A DNA stretch of 64,000 nt from Membranipora membranacea (taxonomy: Eukaryota; Bryozoa; Gymnolaemata; Cheilostomatida; Membraniporidae). Shown here in pieces: positions 11,837-25,400 of the stretch. A program made the position numbers and the translations under genes. The stretch spans positions 29,114,283 through 29,178,282 of the forward strand of contig OU612066.1 of the NCBI GenBank assembly GCA_914767715.1, in the 5' to 3' direction. Position 1 is the stretch's first letter. Every line of letters starts with the position of its first letter. The notes beneath the pieces were generated by a model that saw only the letters and a list, made by a program, of their open reading frames with translations, had not been told where the DNA came from and did no database searches.

Positions 11837-14223
11837 CTTTTGTATTGTCGCTGTCCCTGTAGAGATCTGTTATTGTTATAACGTACGGGCTATTGCTCTC
11901 TACAAAAAATCAAACTGAGTTATTGTTGATTACTGAGCACTCCAAATAGTCAGTAAAATCAGAACAATCAAACAAGTATAAGAAGCATGTAACAAGCGTG
12001 GTATTACTCACTGGTTGGTTCGAGATATGGCTACCAAAATAAAATATATCGTTAAGATCAGAGAACATAGGTAAACAACTATCGTTACAGACTTAAGCGT
12101 TTACAATCTAGTAGTAGAGAGCATTACAGCCTAGCATCTTTTATTTTAGCTGATTATTTGTTGCGGTGGCAGCATTCGTCAGTATCTGATCTAATAAAAA
12201 CATATATTTCTCCTCATGCATTATAAAACATATCTCAATTTTCTCTTACCTCTACGTGTCTGTATTTAAGCTCCTTTATTTCGTTATCGAAATACCTAAC
12301 AGCCACTGTCCTCTTCTTCTTCTCGATTACAGTCCCTTGGTAGAAAAAGGTTGACCCCGGCCACAGTGCCCACACTAGATCTCCAATGTCATATTCCTAT
12401 AAATTTGTTTGATCATTTTACGGAACCTTTGTAGTCTTCAAGCAGTGAAGCCTATTACACTGCTAGTTAACTGAGACTATGTGTCACATAAACTGCTTGA
12501 GGGAAGGAAAAATTTCACATAGTGCATGCGAAGGAGCGAAAAAAATAAAAACTGGTATTACACAAATTGCACGTAATTTGTTGCACTTACACATGGTATG
12601 GCGGACTTCCTCTTCCGCCTGGTCAGCATCTCTCTGTTCCTACCAACAAAGGCAAAAAGATTAACCTCCCATTTATGGATAAAAAATTTCTTCAAACAAA
12701 CAAAGGATCCTACTGGAAAAACTGTAATGCATATACTTAACTTGTGCAGTAAGACTCTGCTCTGGCCTAGTCTACAACTGAGCCCTGTCTGTGTACTAAT
12801 GACTGGGGAGCTCATATCATGCCTGAATTTATAGCAGTGTCATTTTTGACCTCTTGAACTAGCTATTTGACCAACCAAATTCAAGCTTGTTGCCACAGGC
12901 CTTTTTCCATTGGTTATTTCTTTAATCAATGATATGAAACATTTATATGATGTACATCAGGGGTGGGCATACTTTTCCTGCAAAGAGCTGAATTTAAGTA
13001 TGGCTCAGCACCGGTGAGCCGCACAACAAGATTTTTCCTAAATTATATAGCACCACTTTTAATTGGCATAATAAAACATTGGATTGTTGCATGTATGTGT
13101 AATCAGCCAAGAAAGCCGAATTATGTAAAATATCTGTTTGGCAATGGCAGGAGGGAGATATTTGTTGAGTCAAACCAATCTGTGGTGCTTGTGCTGTCAA
13201 TCTTGTTAACACAAAAAATTGAAGATTGCTTATCACTATAGAAAGACAACTAAACCATAAATGAGCAGTGTTTAGTAGAGTCTCCGCCAGCTACGATACC
13301 ATATTAATTATGACATCAAATCTAACCCACTACTGGTTCAGGGGATTAACGTCTATGTATGGTTATACATGTGTCAAGCATCGACAGGCCTCCAGCCATG
13401 AACCAAATAAACTGACCATTTGCTACCTGTCTCATAGCTACATTGCTTCGAAAAAGATTTCAGCAGGCCATACTTTTGATTGTCCATCACATTGATGTAG
13501 AAAAGACATTGAAAAGTCCTAAGCAGGGATATCTTAAACCACGAATCAGGCTTCACACTATGCTTGCAATCAGCAAATCAATCCGAACATCTTAAATTAC
13601 CCACTGATATATTTATTACATTCTGAAACAAAATTTTCCTCCAATGACAGCAAACACAATTATGATGCCTTCAGAGCAACTGACCAACTGCATCACAACA
13701 GCAGAGGTTTCGTTAGAAACACAGCGTTACATTCATTCATCTACAATATTGACTGTCACTCACTTGATACTCACTTGGACAAGCCTATGCAGGCAAAAAA
13801 TATGCTGCAACAAGCTCGTTGCTCACTGTTTCCGTGTAACGCTCTCTCCATACCATATTTATTATGCTTTGCCTCACTCAAGCAATGTTTTGTCAACCGG
13901 TTGCAATGCTGACAAATTTCATCCCAGTTCGGTTGCAGTTTCTTTAGTTTCCTGGAGACCCCGCTATGTCGCATATTGATGAACATCTCAGTTCGTTTTA
14001 GAGGATGAAGATAGCGAAATTCTTTAGCTGATGTTCTAGGTTTACATTGATGTTTCTCATCTTCTAGAAATTCCTTGAGGCAAGGCCCGCAAGCAATGTA
14101 AATATTACTTCTGCGATGTTTTGGACATATGTTTTCATAGGTCTCCTCCACATCATCTTCTTTGATGGGTTTTAGGCTGGTTTGAAATTTCAAGCTATAC
14201 CGACGCTCATATAGGAAAGGCAT
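11837..14223 (-). CDS. Cys/His-rich plus Tudor-like N-terminal gene part
   Basis: Five exons on the minus strand: 14223-13775, 12639-12591, 12396-12250, 12030-12012 (19-nt microexon, least certain) and 11899-11837. Phases agree at every junction. The first exon starts at ATG 14223, directly after a possible acceptor, so it could also be internal. It carries a Cys/His cluster (CPKHRRSNIYIACGPC, later HQC and CQHC) that loosely resembles a B-box. A basic stretch, LTRRKRKS, follows. The third exon reads EYDIGDLVWALWPGSTFFYQ and ends RTVAVRYFDNEIKELKYRHV, a good fit to a Tudor/agenet-type barrel, a fold that often binds methylated Lys or Arg. The last exon ends in phase 1 and would join in frame to the F-box exon at 6014, across the satellite-filled interval. 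One gene from 14,223 to the left edge is therefore plausible, but a one-in-three phase match is weak proof. Confidence 0.6.
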
Positions 14224-14664
14224 TGATATTTTAGTTGCTAATGCCTACCAATAAAGCTCAAAATTACAAAACCAAAACTGAGGAGGATGCAACCAACATC
14301 TACAGGTAATGTATCCACCAGTCATTACTGGGAAGAGTGTTACAACAGCCAACTGAATCTCTCTATGAGTGGGTGCTCGATTTCCATTGGTCAATCTTTA
14401 GTTTGGTGTGACCATAGTCTTAATATACTACCTAGACAGGCCAAAAGCATTCAATACTGTCCCACTTAAATAGCGCCGACACGACGTAATTAGTTTGAGC
14501 TGTGAGCCGTAGTTTACTATATAACCTATAGGAGTTTAGTTTTTGCGGTTTTTGCCTAAGTAGCGAAATTGTATGATAGCGAAATTACTTCCTAAGCAAT
14601 AAACACCACTCAGTTTCATAAACAATGTACAATTATACAGGAATACACCTTTGCTACACATGCA

Positions 14665-14750
14665 AGGCAGTGTGGAGTAGTGGTCTAAGTCTCTGCCTTG
14701 CAATCAGATGGAGGTTTATGCCCTGGGTTCGAATCCCAGCTTGGACATTT
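14665..14750 (+). mobile_element. tRNA-derived SINE-like element
   Basis: An A-box-like TAGTGGTCTAAG is followed about 45 bp later by a textbook B box in GGGTTCGAATCCC, as in Pol III type 2 promoters. A TGC triplet sits where an anticodon could be. The ends do not pair as an acceptor stem, so this is better read as a SINE head or tRNA relic than a working tRNA. Confidence 0.55.
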
Positions 14751-15182
14751 TTTTAAAATTTTCGATAGTAAGCCTACTAGCGAAATTTAGTGTATCTTAA
14801 ATTAATCTCACTCACCATAGTAGCGAAATTAAACTCTAAACTCTAGCTAAATTAAACTCAGCTCCTGTCCAGCCCCTTATATTATTCAAACACAAAGAAA
14901 ATTGGTGAGTGTATGTAAAAGACCTTTCCGCACGAGATGGTATTCATAATTTGTCTTCAGAACCCGAACTTTTTATGATAAGAGACATAAAATGTAAAGA
15001 ATACATATGCCACAAGATCCCAAATATTTTGTTGGATGAGCACCAGCACCACCACCATCATCATTTTTTTCCTTCAAATTATTCGTAGTTGTGACCGAAC
15101 ACAACCAGTCTGCTCAAATTGGATTGCTAATATTATGGTCGCTTCTGTGTTGTTAAATGAGTAGTCAAAATCTAATTGCCTT

Positions 15183-15716
15183 TACCATGGCCAAACTTAA
15201 TATTGCCGATGCCGGTAAGGTTCTTTGAGTTTATAAATGTGATATCGGCGTCAAATGTGAATGTCTATTGCTTCCCTGACTTATACACAGAAACACCAGC
15301 GTGAAAAAAGTTATTACTGAGATGTCTAAAACTGTTTAAACAAAATTGCGTCCGATGAAGACCATCCTCTTTTTAGTCATGTTGTTTTCAACCGTGCAAA
15401 GGTATCCTCTTGCCTACAAACCATCTATTGCCCTTCAAAAGCATTTAAAGAGCTTTTTTCCATACTACATGTCAGCTCACAACAGAATTTAAAATGTTCA
15501 TTTTCATGTACCAATCCAATCCTATCGACTGTTAATACAATGATTGTTATAATAAGCCAAACCAAACCAGAACACGTCATCATCTGAGCTAATGGAACTA
15601 CATGTAATGATGAAACTACAGAGGAAAAAGGATGGATCAGCACGTGACTCTTATAATTTCCAAAACTGGAAAATGGAATACCCTGGCCAAACTTATTATT
15701 GCCGATACCGGTAAGG
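15183..15716. repeat. Pair of ~45-bp diverged direct repeats
   Basis: The words TGGCCAAACTTAATATTGCC (near 15,190) and TGGCCAAACTTATTATTGCC (near 15,678), each followed by GATRCCGGTAAGGTT, lie about 490 bp apart in the same orientation. On the minus strand both read NLTGIGN, one residue, then KFG, and the second lies in a 110-codon open frame. Its function is unknown. Confidence 0.5.
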
Positions 15717-18437
15717 TTTACAGTTTCACCAAAAACCATAAAGGCTTGAGATTGCAATTATAGGATACCTTAGTATCCACAAGCTCTAATAAGAACTATT
15801 GTTAATAATCCAATAGTGACAGATGTAATCGAAGGCCCTTTGGTTCATCACAATGTCCATTTTGAGACGGTAATATTTATAACCACAGATCAATGCAACT
15901 GCGGGCAATAAGGCTATAGACTTTGGCTACCTGCCAGACTGGACATGATGACAAGACCTATGAGGGCTCGCCCTGGAGCTCAGGCTGCAATATTTGAACA
16001 TTAATCAAACAATTTATATAACTTAAACCTGGCTTACACTATATTGATCGAGTCACATGTAGTCAAGCTGCGTCAAGGTAGCTGCGGGCAGGTACTTGTA
16101 CAGGTCGTTTTCAATCGCAGAACAATCTATTCCTTTTTTTTTCTTTCCATGAGATTTAGGATTTGATGTGCAACCGAAGATTGTTCATTGAGTTTATGTG
16201 CGATATGACAGCAACTAAAAATGTTCACGATAAATCTTCACTATAGAATTCACATTATAAAAAATTATTATTACGCTAATTGTCATGTAACTCTTCCGGG
16301 TGGAGTAAACCGATTCTCCTTTTTGTGGAAGCGTTGTAGCCTATTCCAATTCGCATTCCATGATAGAACAAGGAAACTGTAACAGCTGCATAACTTCAGC
16401 TGTCGCTGTTTATGGTACACTGGACCATCAATAATGAATAAATTAATAATGAATTACAAGAAAATAGGTATAATCTCAGACAGCCTTGGAACCTTAAGAC
16501 CGATTAATTCACATCAATTATGTTGAGAGCAAAGGCGCAAAGGTTCTGACTTATTTAATGATTGAAGTATCGCTTCAATTAGTCTTATATCAGACTTGTT
16601 CATTGACTGTGGATACTCTGTTATAAGCTACCTTTCCATCTCTTACGTCTTGCCCTTACTCTCAGACACGATAAAAACAGTAATATAGAAAAGATGAATA
16701 ATCATCATTCTTTTTGTTTTATGAAAAGTTTTACCAAAGGATATATATATAGCGAAATATTGTCGGTATAACCGTTTGTTTAAAAAACCTAGGTCTATTT
16801 AGGGGAGAGGGCACTGACAGTTTCTCCTGAGGGACAGGCGTACTTCAACTAGACGTTACATTGTAACAGTGAACTGCATTTTGTACAATGAAAAAAGGCC
16901 TTTGATTGGGGTGGTAGTTTGAACGACTCTAACTGGTCATATTTCAGCACTTTTCAGAGTCATCCTGCAATTACATAATAGGATTTGGCTATTTTTATTA
17001 TTCCGTGAATGGGATCTTAAAATTGTACAATTATATTATACTCAAAATCACTTTGATACAACAATTGAGATAAAGAACTATGTGTATACCGGTATATCTG
17101 ACACATATATGCAATGTATGCTACGTGCTACGTGTAAAATAGTTATTGCAAACTCCTGTTGTGAAAATACTTCCTCTTATAATAAAATAAAATCATGTTG
17201 ACTACGAATTAGGAAAAACTGATGCGGTTAGATTACGTCATTGGTACATTGGAACCAACTGCTATTTATCTTGGAGTATTACTTACCAACATTACTATCA
17301 GTAATTGCTCAATACATGACGATGTAGATAGATATTGGCTAATTTCAGATTTTGCTTTACTTCTGGTAGTTTCAGCGCTTAATAAAGTTACTATGGCTAG
17401 TCAGTTAAGAGATAAAGGCAGATAGGCACTGAAGTTTATCATGCCATGCCAAAATTTTTTGCCGACCCATGCTGACTTGTAGAATTTATATATGAGGCTG
17501 ATTTTCTTATTGGATGAGAGCCTCACACTTTTAGTCCATTGAAACATTGTTGTTGGTGAATACTAGGCCCAAATAAGACAGCTCTGCTCTGTAATAAACT
17601 GGTATGTATATGCCCATTGAAACAATATTATTTACTTTTTGTTTCTAGCACTCATTTGACTATGCTCTATTCTAAGCCAGTATATCTATAATGATCTACT
17701 TCAACATCAACATAACCTTTTTATCATGTCGGCCAATAATCTATTTCACAACCATCTTAAATTTCTGCTGCTCCCTTCGAGCCTCAACAAGCCTTCTGAG
17801 CATGGCTGACATTTTGTAAGCATAATCAAGGTAAATGCCATTAGTACCAACAACGTTATTGAAAATTACCTTCCAGATGTATTGGCACAGTTGTTAACAC
17901 AGATCTACGCATAAACGAAATATTGCATGATAATATGTATTCATTAAATTGATATAAAGCATTCATTAAACCTGAGAAAGTTGATTAAGTGAGGTAGCAA
18001 GCATCCCAACGCTTACGAAGTTGCAAAACCGCTTTGGATGATATGACAACTACAAATTACCAATAAAGGCACTTATTTTAATGAGAGGACAACTCTTGTT
18101 TCCTAACTTGCCTAAACTTTTTTCACAATTGGGGAGATAGTTTTGGGGAGATTGTTAAGAGTTGTCCTCCCAAATATAATGGGGAGCCTTGGGGAGCAGA
18201 GTACAAACTCTCCGTCTACACTGCAAAGTTATCCCCCCTGTCCAATTAAGGACACACAAACTCTCAAAAAAACATTTTGGGGATGATGTTGATATTGAAG
18301 CAGCATGCGTATTTCACCCGAAATAGACTATTGCAGCAGTTTTTGTTTTGGGGAGAATCCTAATCTCCCCAAAAATTCAAAACTCCCCAAAACTTATAAA
18401 AATAGTTGACACAACTTCCCAATAATCAACATTGTCA

Positions 18438-18440
<3 letters not shown>

Positions 18441-18488
<48 letters not shown>
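18441..18488. repeat. (CA)n microsatellite at duplication edge
   Basis: Uninterrupted CA dinucleotides directly upstream of ankyrin/TPR copy 1. The matching copy 2 also starts at a CA tract (38,251-38,282). Sequence left of the two tracts is unrelated, so the tract marks the left edge of the duplicated unit. Confidence 0.95.
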
Positions 18489-18489
<1 letters not shown>

Positions 18490-18579
18490 GATGGTCGGTC
18501 TTACCAAAGATATTTACCACTAAAATTGCGCTAAAGCTGTCATGGTTGTTATTGTGCTGGGAAGATCCATCTATATGGG

Positions 18580-21500
18580 ATGTGTAACAACATTCTGCTT
18601 GATATTGAAACGTTATTCAGTCGATGCTTTCTGTTCACAGGTTTTAGGACTCAAATCATTCCTAGAGATGATATTAGCCATGTGAGGAGTTGGATAGAAA
18701 CAAATGAGACAAACCGAATTGAGGACTACTTGGTAAAGTGCAGGGACCTGGGATGGTCGATTCTTCATCAAGTCACCCAAAGTAAAGGAGATACTACCAT
18801 GGTTCGCATGATAGAGGAAATTCACAAAACGACTGCGATGAACCCAAGCAAAAATTATCAAAACTATCGAGTAGTTGGTTTTCCTGTAGTTCATTCAAAC
18901 ATCTACAATAACCAGAAAGTTCAGTTCAAGATTTCGACGAATGATTCAGTCAACCCGACACGCAGACTCGGTGTGACCTCTTTGGACTCAATCGAAGTAA
19001 AGTCTGAGGCTGATAGCCAGTCTGTTGTTATTGACTTGAAAACTGTGTCCAGTTTAGATCAGATTTCCTGCAACTCAGCCTTAGATGAGCATTCATATGG
19101 AGAAGTAGTCCTTAACAATGAGAACACAAACAACAAGGAATGGTCTTCACTGCAGATCATACGCAAACAGGACGATGCAGCAGTGGTGAACACTATCCTA
19201 GATCTGATCCCAAAAGATGAAATCCCTGGATTCATTCAACAAGCTGACAAGCTAGGGATGACCGCATTACACTGGTCGGCCTACAATGACAACTCAACTG
19301 TTCTGGAGGAGGCAATGGATCGAATGTGTTTGGAAGATCAGGAGGAAGCGCTACTCAAGACTGACAATAAAGGATGGACAATGATGCATATGACCGCATA
19401 TAGAGATGCAGGTTCAGTCATGAAAGAACTTCAAAACAAGTTTGGAGCAGAGAGAAATATTACATGGAAAATTCTCACATGCAAGACAGAAGACGGCAAA
19501 ACCCCTCTGCATGTTGCTGTAGCTGAGAAAAATGTCAAGGCGGTCATAGCACTGCTAGACTTTGCAGACGATCACCGCCAACGATATCTAGAGCAGCAGG
19601 ACAGTGGTGGCAGAACTGTACGAGACTATACTTCTGAGGAATCACTACTTGGAAACTACCTTCGCCTAGCCACTGGCATAAGACAGGATTCTGTGCTTCA
19701 TGTAGCTGCTAGGACCAATGATGTCAAAGCAGTGGAATTGGTTTTGGATAATCTGGGCAACACAGAATCTGCACCAGAAATATGTCTCAGGGAGAACAAA
19801 GATGGAGTATCAGTATTGCAGGCAGCTGCAGCGCATAATAGTACACATGTTTTGGAGAGCCTTGCTAGACGACTGTCAGAAGAGGAGCTCCTCGAGTATC
19901 TCCCTCTTCTCGGTAGCAATGGCCAGACGGCCTTGCACATGGCTGCTATGTCCTCTAAACCTTCAGCAATCAGCACTTTGCTTCGCTTCACACATCATAA
20001 GTACTGGAGCAGTTTGCTAAATACCCCAAATAAGAGTGGCCTGTCGGTAAAGGATGTAGCACAAGAGTGGTCGGGAGTACAAGAGATCATCAGATGTGAG
20101 TGTTTTAATAACAAAGCCAACATTCCAACCAAGTTTTATTACCATTGGAATCTGTGAAAATATGCTTCATGTTGTTCTTTTGTAACAAATTTAGGAGTAG
20201 AATGGCCCTTTTGTTCCTTATATTTATCAGTTTCTTCCATTTTTCAGATCATGAGCTTTTATCATCTGAAGGACCAGAGTTTTTCTTCCAGGAAATGGAG
20301 TACAGCCTATTTCACACAAAAGGCGGAGAGGAGTTCATCGATACTAGATACAAAGTTCTTGAAAACCGCCAGGAAACCGAGCTAGGATATATGAGAAATA
20401 TGAACTATGATACAGCCATTTGTATTCTCAAAGGAGATCTTGTCCTAGCTGAACAGCGTATCACACAACTCTTACAATCTGGAAAATACCATGATCATGT
20501 ACACACTGTTAGCAACCAAGGGCTTCTCAAAATAAAAAAGAACGATGAACAAGAAGAAGTATGGGCCATAGCTAAAAAGGTTATAGGACTTCTTGCAGAT
20601 GACAAGAGCAGGATAATTGCCAAAATAGACTATGCATACTGGATTGCAGAGGCAGAACGTACAGAAGACGCCAGGAATAGAAGCTGTGGGGTTTTTGAGG
20701 CTTGCCTTCTGGAGTCACTCAATTGCCCTGAATCGGATGAATTGAGGGCACTAGGCTCTTATTTCTACAGCAAGATTCTAATCAGGATGATGCGCGAGAA
20801 AGATCTACGTCGCAATAACAGCTGGTACGAGGATATGATATTCACAGTAATTCACTTATTCCTGCTCTTAGTGAATGCAGACCATAAGCTCTACCTCGGG
20901 GATCTGTGGTTGTGGACCGCAGAGTTACAGTGTACCTTCATCAAAAAGAAAGCAAGTAGGCAACTAGACACAGGTCTGTCCCTACTGAGAGAAAATGAGC
21001 CGCAGTTTTTTGCTGACACCAAACCGGATACCTGCCTTCAGAAGGCTATCGAGTTACGAGAGAATTATGACTACGACACCAAATTCATTATGAGAATAGC
21101 AAAGAACTGCTTGGATAGGGCCTACCAAGCCAAAGACATGTGGCAACGGGAGTTCTGGTTCCAAAAAGCCTTAGAGTACAGCGAGGAATGCGAAGGGAAC
21201 AATGATAACACCTTTATGATGTGCCTAAACACCAGCATTAAGGCAAGGATATGCTTGTGGGCGATGGACTATTATTTCACTTCGAAGTACAAAGTATTAA
21301 GGTGTTTCAAAGCAAGGACAGGAAAACTTTTGCGTAAGCTTTATTACATACATTGCATAAAAATACATGTTTGAGTATGAGGGGAGGGTATAATAATTGT
21401 CCTACAGTATAACAGAGCTTTCATTTAATTGTCACTGTTTGTGTTGACTAGGAAACATATCAACCTGAAGGGATCATAGTGTTTGGTAAAATGAGGGCAA

Positions 21501-22130
21501 TCGAGACATCATACCCAAAATATGGCAGTCAAATTTCAGAGACAATGCACAACTGAATTGATCAATCTTCGCCATCAGATAGTTGACAGAAAATCAGTAC
21601 TGAAGTCCACTCACAATCTGTAGCCTAATCAAGCTTTATTTTTGTTTTTCACAGATGAAAAAGATTACACGAAAGCTTGGCAGTTTGTCGAGGAAGAATA
21701 TTACTGTATCAGTCTTCGTGATGATCCAGTCACTCGACAGCACCTTGAGAAAGCAAAAGAGGATCTTCTGAAACTGGTGAATAATCACAATTCTGGATCA
21801 AAGTTTCGTCGGGCAACTCTTGGAAGAGTGATGTACATCTTAGGAGACCCAATAACGGAGGTTTTAGAGTGCTTTGATACAGCTATCAGCAAGGCCGAGG
21901 ACCCCAAAGATAAAATATTAGCATATCAACAGTATGGCTTGTTTTATGAAATCTTAGGCCCGAGACGACCCGAGTATCCAAAAGCTTTAGATGATGCCAA
22001 TCGTTATCACACAATGGCAATAAATTTATATAATCGCAACCGAGAAAATGCAAGATGGCCCTCAATTGCATTCAACAGCAAAAGATGCCTCAAAGACAAG
22101 CAATTATATAGGCAGACACAAGGGTGGTAG
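18580..22130 (+). CDS. Ankyrin/TPR-repeat protein, copy 1 (intact)
   Basis: Three exons, 18580-20095, 20248-21333 and 21655-22130, joined in matching phase 1. The lengths sum to 1,025 codons plus stop. The first exon encodes about six ankyrin repeats at residues ~225-490, with cores such as GMTALHWSAYNDN, GKTPLHVAVAEKN, DSVLHVAARTND and GQTALHMAAMSS. The second and third exons encode all-helical TPR-like repeats; YQQYGLFYEILG and LGDPITEVLECFDTAISKAE are typical. These have a loose IFIT-like look, which is only an impression. No signal peptide, kinase or NACHT motif is seen, so it is probably a cytosolic scaffold or sensor. The true start is uncertain: a good acceptor (TTCTGTTCACAG, ending at 18,640) lies inside the open frame, so 18580 may lie in an intron. 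It is convergent with XPO6-derived sequence downstream. Confidence 0.8.
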
Positions 22131-22279
22131 TCGTTTACTCAAAACAGAAAAATTACTCGAATACAAACCAGCTTACCGTTGACGTAGCACCACCAGCTTG
22201 TCGCAGCGTTTAATCCATTTCCTATACCAATGCTCCTCTCAAAACTAATGAGGTAAAACAAGGAGAAGTCACGCCTTTA

Positions 22280-22412
22280 CTGGAGAGGTATACACCCGAG
22301 GGTGCTGGGAGCTGGAAAAATCAACTTTGAAAGATCCCCCGGTGGGACTCAAACCCACAACTACTGCAGCACTAATCGCCTGGCAGGGAAGAGCAAGCGC
22401 GCTAACCGAGAT
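22280..22412 (-). mobile_element. tRNA-derived SINE in copy-1 spacer
   Basis: On the minus strand a D-arm-like GGTTAGCGCGCTTGC is followed by a B-box-like GGGTTTGAGTCCC and a non-tRNA tail. The paralogous spacer downstream of ankyrin/TPR copy 3 (about 44,470-44,515) lacks it, while flanking sequence (AGATCAAG and TCTCAAAATTGATGCA) is shared. The element was therefore probably inserted in this copy after duplication. Target duplications were not clear. Confidence 0.55.
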
Positions 22413-25400
22413 CAAGTTTCTCAAAATTGATGCACATGGTCGTCTTTGCTGAACAGAACAATTAAAAATGCACCACATTTACTTTTTTGACTATTTTAAT
22501 ATAACTAGGTGTAATATATAAACCCAGCCTACATTTACATTTTATTGGCATGAAGAAAACTTAGCGTTATCAGAATATATCTATCTGAGAATCAACAAAT
22601 TTGTGATTTATCAATGTATAATGTATTTATTGAACTGGGTATAGAAATAAAAGAATTGGAAATTTTTTTTATATGATTTTATCTGTCTGCACATAACTTT
22701 GAGCAACAATTCACCCTATGATAAGCCAGCTATCATCATTTGGGCAAATCTAGGAAGAGAATTGCACAAGCGCCTCACAGTGCAAGCGCCGAGCACCTAT
22801 TCGTACTTGAAATATAAAAAATGTTTGGCATATTATTCAAAGTGATTTTCAAACATTTTTTTGTAAACAAAATTAAACAAAAATCTGCTGCTTGTAGGTT
22901 ACTAACAGGACGAGCTATCAATCCCCTCAAATATATCATAAATGGCAGCTGCGGCGTGCATATATTGTTACTGTTACAGAAACGCAGCAAGGTTAATACT
23001 CAGATATAGGCTCGGGTTCTTTCTGACTAAGATCGATAGTACCTGGTGGCAGGCTGGCGTTGATGATAGCGTAATATCGCAAGTCGTTTATCATTCTGTG
23101 TGAAGGATGGCAGATCCTGAAATAGAAACAAAGTATAATGTGAATAACAAAGATATAACGCTGCTTTGGTATTTTACCACCACCGACTAGGGGAAAAACT
23201 GGAATATGAATCTTCTACAGACCACTGCTATTTCTCAGTTTTCCCTATATATGTCAGTCTACATACACATGAACATTGAACATATTACCAACAGGCTCAG
23301 TTGGTATTGTTGCTTATTCAAAAACAAACAACGGACTTAATGCTGCAATCTTTGATAGCTTTATGAGGTCTATTACATACCTTGTGCTCCAGGTTGAGAT
23401 TATCATGTAGTGTTTGCTTCTGGTGATAATCTATAGTGTTGACCTGTCTAGTACAAACATTTTATAAAACATGTGATGAGGGTTGAGATTATCATGTAGC
23501 GTTTGCTTCTGGTGGTAATCTATAGTGTTCACCTGCTTAAGAAAGTCTAATATAAACGTTTTATAAAACATGGAGAAATCAACGGCGGCCATGTTGTACA
23601 CAGCAGCTACTATATCTTCTTGTAACAGATCATGTGACTTCACAACCAGAGCTTGTAAGAGAACATTCAGGAACTGTGACATCATCGTCTCCAAAAATAC
23701 AGTCTGTAATAGTAAAAGATAATAATAATAGTAAATAATAACATTTATTTATGAAACAATGATTTCTAAGCGTTGTACATGTGATAAAATATTAAAATAG
23801 AAACATATACTATGAAATAAGCATGTGGCTGGTAAATAAATTAAATGGATTACAATTTTGTTGTCATTAAATAATCAATGAGATGCACGATATATGATAG
23901 CGTTTGGACATTGGACTCTGTTTTTATGTAGAAAGTATGCAGATCAATACTCTTCACAATGCTATATAGGTGTGTGATGGCCAAATCATGTTCGTTAAAA
24001 AATTTATTGTCTCTGTCCTAAGACTGAGAAATAGAGGTGTCTTAAAGGCACAGCCGTCATACCCAGAACTCCAACACCAATGTGTATGAGGGCAGGCACT
24101 CTAAACTGAGTTCCCACTCCTGGTATGCAGTATATCTCCCAGAAATAAACTTCAGGTCATACCCAATCCTGACCTGACATTTTCCCTGCCATGAAGACCT
24201 ACTGAAGCAAGGCCAGGAGGTAATACTTGGAGGAACTGCATTGAGTCAATAATACTTGAGAATGGGAGTTATGTCATAGTCAAAGAATAATAATAATATT
24301 GCTCCGAGTAAATTCTAGTAATGCTGCTAATATTATTTTTGATGGATACCTTTGTGTAGAGATTCCATTTCTTGTGGAGTTTCTCTAAGGCCTCCAGGTT
24401 GTGTTTGAATATTGTAATGTCTGGCTGAAGGAAGCTTTGACCAAATGCCTACAAAAAAAACACCTTGGAATTATAAGACATTTCACACTTCTTCAAAGCA
24501 TGGTCTTTAGCTGAAGGATACATCGTAAGCATCAACCGGCAAATAAAGATAGTTGGCAAAGTTATGACTGGTGAATTTCCATTGCAAAATGTTTAATGCA
24601 AATCATTTTGATCATTGGACATCAGGGGTATCCACACCACAGTTAATTTCTACAAGAGTCTAGTATAAAGGTGTACTAAGTTTATGATGTCAAGAGTGAC
24701 AAATTCAGACATTTTATGTAGCATCGAAATGCTCTTTAAACAATGATTCTGTACCGACATTATAAATTTACCATACAAATTGTTGTTTTTTCATTGACAG
24801 AGAGTCAGTGGTAAACTTACATGCAGAATACTGACAAATTCATGTTGATGCGTAAGTGGCTCAGCGGGGTTTACAGATCCGAATGTTTTGATAACTGGTG
24901 ATTTGTAGAAATATTTCCAGTTATTATCCATGAGTTCAAATAGCAGTTCATACAGAGACAGTTTGATATCAGGACTAGGTTTCTAAAACAGAGAAGGCAC
25001 GTGACTCTAAACTATACCGAGGCTGAGAGTTAAGTGATATGAATCTACACTGAACCGACAGCATGGGAGATGTCATATGATGTTATACATGCAGGGAATA
25101 ATGTACGCTACTTAGTTAACCTGGAGGTCATTCAATCAGAATGAGCGATGCTTACTAAAGCAAATTGCCACTATCACATCGCTCGAAATTATTGCTCACT
25201 TGGTCTTTCAATTAGACATTTATTCATTCCCAAATCAATCACTCAGAATGTATATAGTTCCATCAATGACTGAGTTAATTGGGAGCAAGGACCTAGTAGG
25301 TATCTGATTGAATTGAAAGACCCCCCTGATGATCACCCAACTGATATTATCCAATTACTAGCACAAATGTGAGTTGAATGAAATTTATAGTTTCTGTTTT

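Larger units (their letters stand above)
14224..18440. other. Intergenic region, no gene recognised
   Basis: No exon chain with matching phases was found. It holds the SINE-like element at 14,665-14,750, several copies of a short word (TAGCGAAATT) at 14,560-14,835, a diverged direct repeat near 15,185 and 15,680, and G-rich or C-rich words such as TTTTGGGGAG at 18,100-18,400. The open frame at 15,757-15,425 (minus) and small plus-strand frames near 17,222 have no recognisable motif. Confidence 0.6.

Noticed and set aside
14665-14750. Functional tRNA gene
   Set aside because: A and B boxes are present but the ends do not form a 7-bp acceptor stem, so a SINE head is the better reading.
18441-18488. 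Regularly spaced repeats suggesting a CRISPR-like array
   Set aside because: It is a simple CA microsatellite in a eukaryotic genome, with no spacers.
18613-19991. Antisense frames of 93-97 codons inside the ankyrin exons
   Set aside because: They are shadows of the sense frame, kept only because the two ankyrin exons are nearly identical.
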